Shown here piece by piece: positions 58,014-64,000 of a DNA stretch of 64,000 nucleotides (its first letter is position 1; each line of letters opens with the position of its first letter). The notes under the pieces were generated by a model. It ran no database searches and was not told where the DNA came from. It saw only the letters and a program-made list of their open reading frames with translations. The DNA lies in NCBI GenBank assembly GCA_023375675.1, contig JALQBC010000008.1, positions 558,001 through 622,000 of the forward strand, in the 5' to 3' direction. The stretch is from Cytospora piceicola (lineage: Eukaryota > Ascomycota > Sordariomycetes > Diaporthales > Cytosporaceae). A program made the position numbers and the translations under genes.

Positions 58014-60581
58014 ATGTCGCAAGCATCCGCTTGGGAGGGGGCAGCTACCACGGTACAATATGAAGTCCAGCTAGGCACATGGATCAACTGGTCTCGCGGA
58101 CGCATCATGGGGGCAACACTCACTCTTAACCGGACCGAAGGAAACCTCTTGATCGCCTTTACGGCATTCTTCGTCGGTCTAGTGTCGTCGAGATTCTGGC
58201 GCATTGCCTGTTTTGTCGCGCACCGTGTATATTCGACACCAGAGCCACGTGATGCGCTGCACCACCAGAAACAGGCCATCCTCCGCAACTCTGCGTCCGC
58301 AGACTCTGGACTCTGGGCACTTTGTCAGCTGGCTTGGACCTGGCGTGGAACTGCCACACGTTGTGTTATCAGGACATTCCCGGCCATTTTGACCTCTGCA
58401 TTCTGTCTGGTCGCATTCACCACCGCGGGCGGCTTCTCGTCACAGATATCTTCCGGCATTGGAAATGAGGTCCTGATCAAAGGTGATAACTGCGCCATTG
58501 TGTTGCTCGACGTGGTTGATGCTCCTGTAGGGATGAATCTTTCTGTACCCTGGCAATCGAATGCCGTCAACAACGCAGCCAACTACGCACAACAATGCTA
58601 TTGTACACCTGGGCCAGATACGCCCGGGATGTTTGACTGCACATCGTTTGCCACACCCAACCTTCCAACCATCGTCAACCAGAAAGCACCTTGTCCATTC
58701 CAAAATGGGCTTTGTCGAAGCAATGATTCGAATTTGGTGCTGGACACCGGCTATATCGATACGAACAAACACCTTGGCATAAACCTCCCTCCAGGACAGA
58801 ATATCCAGTTCCGATCCGTATTGCAATGTGCTCCACTCATTACAGAAGGCCATGAATGGAATGCTACTGGGGTACGGGAAAACTTTACACGGTATGACTA
58901 CGGCCAGTTTTACTTAGGTACACCGAATTATACGTACGAGGTGCAGAGCCTCGAGTACCAGTACCATGGGCAGGACGGAAGCAAATTCAGCACTATCGGT
59001 GATTCTCTGCGCTTGGTGTCAGTAAAATAACTTCCTTCGCCCAAAACTCGCCCACATCCTTGAACTTATCAGCGAGGCTAACCCTTCCCCGATATCTTCC
59101 AGTTCTCTATACAGTAATGTGATGAATGGCGCTACTGATGATACCCAGTCCGAGTTCCATCCTATTCCAGATCTTTTTCGCCCGGATGGAGACATCATTC
59201 TTGCTTTTCTATCCGGGAACGGGGTAACCTTTCTAACCAAGACAGAAGACGATTGGTATCGTGGCATCGTACCTGAAACAGATTACAGTTACTCTGGACA
59301 GGCTGACGGGAATTGGACCACAAAGACTTTTTATCGCCCAGACGCAGCTGCCTCTCCAATGGGTTGCTTACAGCAGTATCAGTTCTGCAACCCAGCCCTA
59401 CCCGATGCCGTCAAATGTGGCCCACTTACCGGCTGGATGGATGCAGAATTAGGATCGGCACATCTGTTCGGTATGACCAAGGAGGAATTTTTAGACGACG
59501 ACTATGTGCCATCCGATGAAGCACCTTCCCAGTGGCTATGGCTTCTGTATGTTCTTGCTCAATCAGGAGCAAGCCTTGCCAATGTTCTCGAAACCCTGCA
59601 AGGTCAAGCTCTTGCCTCTACAGCCTACCTTGCAGAGGGTATGATGGCCGAAATACCATACAACCAATGGCAGTTTGATGCGATGCATTGGTGGGCTACT
59701 TGGCTAGCATCAATACAAGCCGGTGTGGTTGACATTGCCTACGGGCCAACGAATCCCATCTACAACCCATTTCGGTACGAGCCTTTCAATTCGCACGTTG
59801 AACAGATGTGTAACAGCCAGGTACGTCGTCTGTGCCCACTTATTGTCTGCATTGATTCCATCCAATCGATCTTCAAGATGAGAAGGTTGACATTGACCCA
59901 TGTTAGAAAATCATGAGCACCGACTACATCTCCTTCAGCTTGTTTGGGATCTACTTCACCTATATTACAGGATTACTCATAGTAACTACCTCCTATATTC
60001 TGGAACCGATCTTCTCGTGCCTCTACAGACGGAAAAACTACGAAGAGTACACCTACCTGGATTGGACCGCCACCGGGACACTCCAACTCCAACGGGTAGG
60101 ATACCAAGGACTCGGCTCAGGAATGTGGTCCGGTTACACCGATACTATCCCGAGAACACAACCCGGCGACATCATGGAAGACATGCCCCGGAGCTATCCC
60201 GTTCGCGGTGGCAGAAGCACGGCGTACGGCTCTCCAGAACAGACGAGTACCTACAGCACGCAAGTGGCAAACGGGAGCACAGCTGTGAAACCTGGCGATA
60301 CCTCGACTGAAGGAGACAATACTGAGCCATGTTCGGATGATAATGCCCCCTCTCAGGTGTCGGATGATGACCCTGTCTCTCTGGCTTCGTCGACCTCAGG
60401 ATCCGGGTCACTAGCTTTTCAGGCCGATGATATAGTTCAGGCTGTCATCCTGTCTCAATCACCATTAGGTACTCCGACTCAGCCAAGCTTGGCCACGTAT
60501 CACATTCCACGAAACATACAGAGTTCGTATACGACACGTGGTCCAAGCTTGCCTCAATTTCCAGATGGTCAGTCACAGTAA
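58014..60581 (+). CDS. Multi-spanning fungal membrane protein of unknown function
   Basis: Exons 58014-59021, 59077-59820 and 59907-60581 give 808 residues. The last junction is strong (donor GTACGT, acceptor GTTAG, phase 0). The first needs a frame change near 59022: a 55-base intron (GTAAAA to GCGAG) satisfies phase but has a poor acceptor, so a one-base indel is possible. Hydrophobic spans are LLIAFTAFFVGLVSS near 45, AILTSAFCLVAFTTAGGF near 125 and ISFSLFGIYFTYITGLLIVT near 590, with a long Cys-containing extracytoplasmic-type loop between the second and third (QQCYCTPG, FDCTSF, CPFQNGLC; several N-glycosylation sites). The cytosolic tail is Ser/Pro/Thr-rich. The layout matches a common filamentous-fungal family, sometimes mislabelled cytochrome P450 in databases; it has no P450 motif. 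Function is unknown. Confidence 0.7.
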
Positions 60582-62090
60582 AGGGGTTCTTGCGAGTGGT
60601 GGCAGTGAGGAAGAGCTTCGCTTGCAGATGATGAAAGGTCCCCTTTTAGATACTATCGTTTTGTGGTTGACAGAGATCTACTACCACGGCGGAAATGGTG
60701 AAAGAGCAGATGTATTGTTACAGCTTTGTCCGTTGATAACTACTTTCATACATATGTACCCCATTCGGCTTGTTTGCTTGGTTTTGCATCTGATAAGAAA
60801 GTGGACTTCAGGTCTGTAGGGAAATGGCTGCTTGTATTATCACTCAATGGCCCGGGGGGCGGGCCGGAAATATAGGAGAAGACCTCGAAGGGGGGGGGGG
60901 GGTAAAAGGAGAAGACCTCGAATTGAACCAAAATTTATCTGTATCTAGTATTTTGAACGCGAAGCAGCCCGGCTCGTAAAGGCTCTCAACTTTCCGACTT
61001 CTGACTCTCTTTGATGCCAGCAGACCAGTAAGCGGTGGAGGAACTGCTCATGCCTAGACGCGGTTATAAAGCAATGAGTTTCCTCCCAGGTGCCTCTTCT
61101 ATACTCACCTGGAGATATGTTGGCGAACCAGATATCACCCTGCTTCCTGCTCCCTTCTTCCGTCGCCTCCTGTGTTTTGTCATACGAGCTTTGCTTTACA
61201 TCCGGAACATATCGACTCGCCCCAACGTGGTTGCTCAATCCGGCTTCTGGCAGTATTGATTGGGTAATGTGCTGTGGGGACTTGGATCTCAATAGTAGCA
61301 ATGTTTTATTCGTAACCGCTTGAATGACAGGATTTCAGGCATTTTGTTCGGGGGTTTGTCTTGTGATGGTCCGGCTCGTCACATGGCTCAATTTTTCTAG
61401 TAAATACAGAGTCTGTGCTTTCGCACGGGCTACTCCCCCACACTATCCTGTCACGAACAATGACCGCTAAGAGTGTAAGAGTTGGTTTCTCTGTGTTGTC
61501 TGATGTAACTACTTAAGTAACTAGGTGAACCTTGGAAGCATGGACTGTCCAGATTCCCTGTACAAAGTTTGGTAGCCACGGTCATGTAGCTATATTCGGT
61601 GCCGAGATAGTCGGTTTTGGAGAACCATGATTCAATGTTGTGGCATTGTCCCATTAAACCTTTGAGGGCGTTAGTGATCAAGGCGGCGACGGTCCAGATG
61701 TCCGAAGCTGGAGGTTAACGTACAAAAAGGAGGCACTGACGTTGACTGGACTTCCTCATGTCGGTGTTATCCTTGCGGTACTGGATTAAGCCAGGCTAAG
61801 AGAAGCACTTATTTGACAAGCTCCGGCCGGCCGCACGTGCCTCCAAGCCTACACAGTCAGGAGGACCATGTTATCAAAGTATAAAGATGGACCTTCTCAT
61901 TCTCCTCGGACCTATTCATATCAATACCGGAGGACCTATTTATTCCTAAAAGTACTGTTTCGGGTTGTCTTGGATCGCCGGGACTTTTCAAACGTCGATT
62001 ATACAAACTTTTACCCGAACTCGATTATACAGGATACAGTAAGTACACAGTCTTCCTTATAGTTGAATTCGACTAATACCGGGGAGACAG
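60582..62090. other. Intergenic region
   Basis: 1.5 kb without a gene. It holds a 16-base direct repeat around a G13 tract (60873-60924) and one microrepeat word (61504-61518). The last bases (62040-62090) are the leader of the next gene. Confidence 0.5.
60873..60924 (+). repeat. 16-base direct repeat flanking a G13 tract
   Basis: AGGAGAAGACCTCGAA occurs immediately before the G13 run (60890-60902) and again just after it. Confidence 0.85.
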
Positions 62091-63634
62091 ATGGACAATG
62101 GTATATCCTCTCAGCAGGATAGCGAGCAGTCCCCCCAAGGACCTCCAAGCTACTCCGCCCTCTTCCCTTCCAGCCGCCCCGAATTACAGACTCCAGATCC
62201 CCTCGCCGCAGCGGCATGGCATAACAAGATATGCAGCCCAATACATAGACTTCCGGACCGCATCCTTATCCATATTATCGACATGCTCGATAATACTGGT
62301 ATCGAGTGTATACGCCGCGTAGCGCGGAAGTTTCCCCCTCTATGCAATGAGCCGATACTTCGCAGGCCAAGAACGCATCTGCAACAAGGTGTCGACAACC
62401 AGCCTTTCGTATGGCCGCGATTCCAGTCTATGTGCCACCGGGGCCAGGCGGCCGAGCTGCTACGGATTGTGGAGGGCTACGACGATGGCCTACCCAGGGA
62501 TAGGCCGCAGCTGCTCCGCCTGCTAGACAAGGACTGGTACTGCAACGGCTGTCGTGCAGCTCAGGAAGCGCCCGATTGGGGGAAGAGGGTTGCACAGCTC
62601 CGAAGGCCCCTCCACTGCTCGGCTTGCCTTACTGACCACCCTGCCTGTCTCTTCTCATGGTCGCAGCGTCTAGTAAAGGCACACCGTAGGCTGTGTATCG
62701 TGCATGAGGGCTACCTTAGGATCTGCAGCCACGAAAAGGGTGTCATTCGGTGGCAAGATTTGCTCAAAATAGAGCGCCAAATCGGGGGGTCGAAGCCTAC
62801 CAAAACCAGCTGTTTGCAGTGCAAAGATGCTAGTCATGTCACATTGTGCAAGGAGACGGCTATAGGAGACGACCCCAGATTGGATCCGGGATGCGGCGAG
62901 CGCGTCTGCGGAGAGTTTGTCTATCCCACCGTCAGAGTACTCAACATGATCGACGATGCGTCCCGAAAAGTCGAGAGGCTATGGCTCAACTGGGATGCCC
63001 ACTTGCCCCTGGGGCAGACTGACTGGCCGCTTACGGCCGCTGCTCTACGCCCTCGACTAGCCGAGCTTCGCGACAATACAGGACGGTTCATATGCCCCCC
63101 ACTGGCGTCGGGGATGGACCTGGCTGAGCTTCGCTACTTCGACCCTAACAACTGCGACTGCGTAGGCTTTCGTGGTCTACAAAACGTCTCGTCATTCGGC
63201 GGCCGCCATACCGATTCTACAAAGACTATATTTCCCGCCAGGACCTCACTCAACCTCACCAGGATCCAAGATCAGGGCGGTACGAGAAGTGCGGATATGA
63301 AGCAAGATGCCATGGAATGTGGCGTTTTGATCGAGTTAGCACATACGGGCCTGGGAACTCGAACATTCGAATACGACCATGCCATAGTGGAGGCCGGTGC
63401 ATTGTGGTTGATTATTCACGGAGCTTCCGGGTTGGATATGAAAGGAAAATAGATCCTCACTTGTATCAGGCCCTCGATCCAGACTCGTATAACCTAGCGG
63501 CTGATAAGGACGGGTTCGGTGTGTATTGGTGCCGGCAACAACAGTGTCGCAATTATTACGGCCGCATTCCTGGCTTCTCGAGGATTATTTACAGCCAGGA
63601 ATACTCGAGAACGTGCCCGCGATTTTGTGAATAG
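62091..63634 (+). CDS. F-box-like zinc-ribbon protein with one apparent frameshift
   Basis: The ATG at 62091 starts a frame carrying RLPDRILIHIIDMLDNTGIE (an F-box-like opening) and paired cysteines (DWYCNGCRAA, RPLHCSACLTDHPACLF, TSCLQCKDASHVTLC) matching a family of fungal F-box-like proteins as I remember it. It runs on to a stop at 63452, but from about 63175 the coding-like signal moves to another frame: RRPPYRFYKDYISRQDL, then GRYEKCGYEARCHGMWRFDR and FGVYWCRQQQCRNYYG to a TGA at 63632-63634. Restoring one missing base near 63171-63200 (beside an AAAA run) would give about 514 residues. No GT..AG intron that I tried changes the frame correctly. It is either a recently broken gene or an assembly error. 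The role would be as an adaptor, by family. Confidence 0.6.
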
Positions 63635-64000
63635 GTGCAGAACAAAGGCTAAAACAAGGTGGAGGAAGGCAGGCCACTTGCAATGAATAAAGAAATTCAA
63701 GACACTTGGTATTGATATTGAAAATGGTTTTTACTGTTATCACGCGCGTGGCCCTGATGGCGGCCCAGTGGAAATCTGCATGTGTCTCTTGTGATCAGAT
63801 ACTTCATTTCTGGTAATGGAGCCTTGAGTCAGCGTCCTAAAAACAATACTGAGGTTATGGAACATAAACAAAGTTTCAAGACGTCGAGGTAAGCATTCTG
63901 TATGTTGTACACAAATTACCGTCAATATTTCTCGACTATCTAGCATGACCGGACCTTGGGAGATAGCACAGACCTACTGGGATTATAAAGGATGCAAAGG
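63635..64000. other. Terminal intergenic sequence
   Basis: 366 bases with no supported gene; presumably 3' untranslated and spacer sequence. Confidence 0.5.

Noticed and set aside
59022..59076. Treating the 58014 gene as two separate genes
   Set aside because: The downstream frame has no convincing own start or promoter, and the membrane-protein family I recognise spans both parts; an intron or one-base indel explains the frame change better.

Overview
The window is nuclear DNA of a filamentous ascomycete. Genes are split by short (55-160 base) GT..AG introns, many with a CTRAC-like branch site. Gene content is typical of Pezizomycotina: alpha-1,3-glucan synthase, GH7, GH28, GH18, F-box proteins and a DUF7580 protein. 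Intergenic DNA carries the CCTAGGTA-type palindromic microrepeats I associate with Sordariomycetes. A plant-associated sordariomycete fits best; the species cannot be read from the sequence. No rRNA, tRNA, CRISPR array or intact transposon was recognised.

Layout. 0-8.4 kb: the 3' end of a GH2 glycosidase, a repeat-rich gap, a two-exon orphan, a large F-box protein and a broken gene. 8.4-12.9 kb: a poly-C tract and an AT-rich RIP-like block, then a divergent pair, a C2H2 zinc-finger gene with one apparent frameshift (minus) and a DUF7580 gene (plus). This pair resembles fungal cell-death or non-self recognition families. 12.9-28.3 kb: a small membrane protein, an SDR polyol dehydrogenase, a histidine phosphatase, a disordered orphan, a PIP-kinase-like protein and an F-box-like protein, with long gene-poor gaps. 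28.3-46.6 kb: a carbohydrate-active block. A secreted GH18 converges on the 7.3 kb alpha-1,3-glucan synthase gene (three exons, 2399 aa), which is divergent from a secreted GH28 pectinase; a secreted GH7 cellulase follows. 46.6-53.2 kb: a nucleotidyltransferase-fold protein with a possible myristoylation site, a metallophosphoesterase relic with an internal deletion, an uncharacterised protein that may share a nucleotidyltransferase-like fold, and an HSL-type alpha/beta hydrolase. 53.2-64 kb: a five-exon orphan, a multi-spanning membrane protein and a second F-box-like gene with an apparent one-base frameshift.

How the genes relate. The clearest functional theme is the 30.6-46.6 kb block, with one enzyme building wall alpha-glucan and three secreted hydrolases acting on chitin-type glycans, pectin and cellulose. 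The remaining genes are housekeeping-like or lineage-specific singletons. The start codons used here are ATGs checked in the sequence; open frames beginning only at GTG, TTG or CTG were trimmed to the first in-frame ATG or joined to upstream exons. Exon coordinates are my own reading of splice signals and phase, without transcript evidence.
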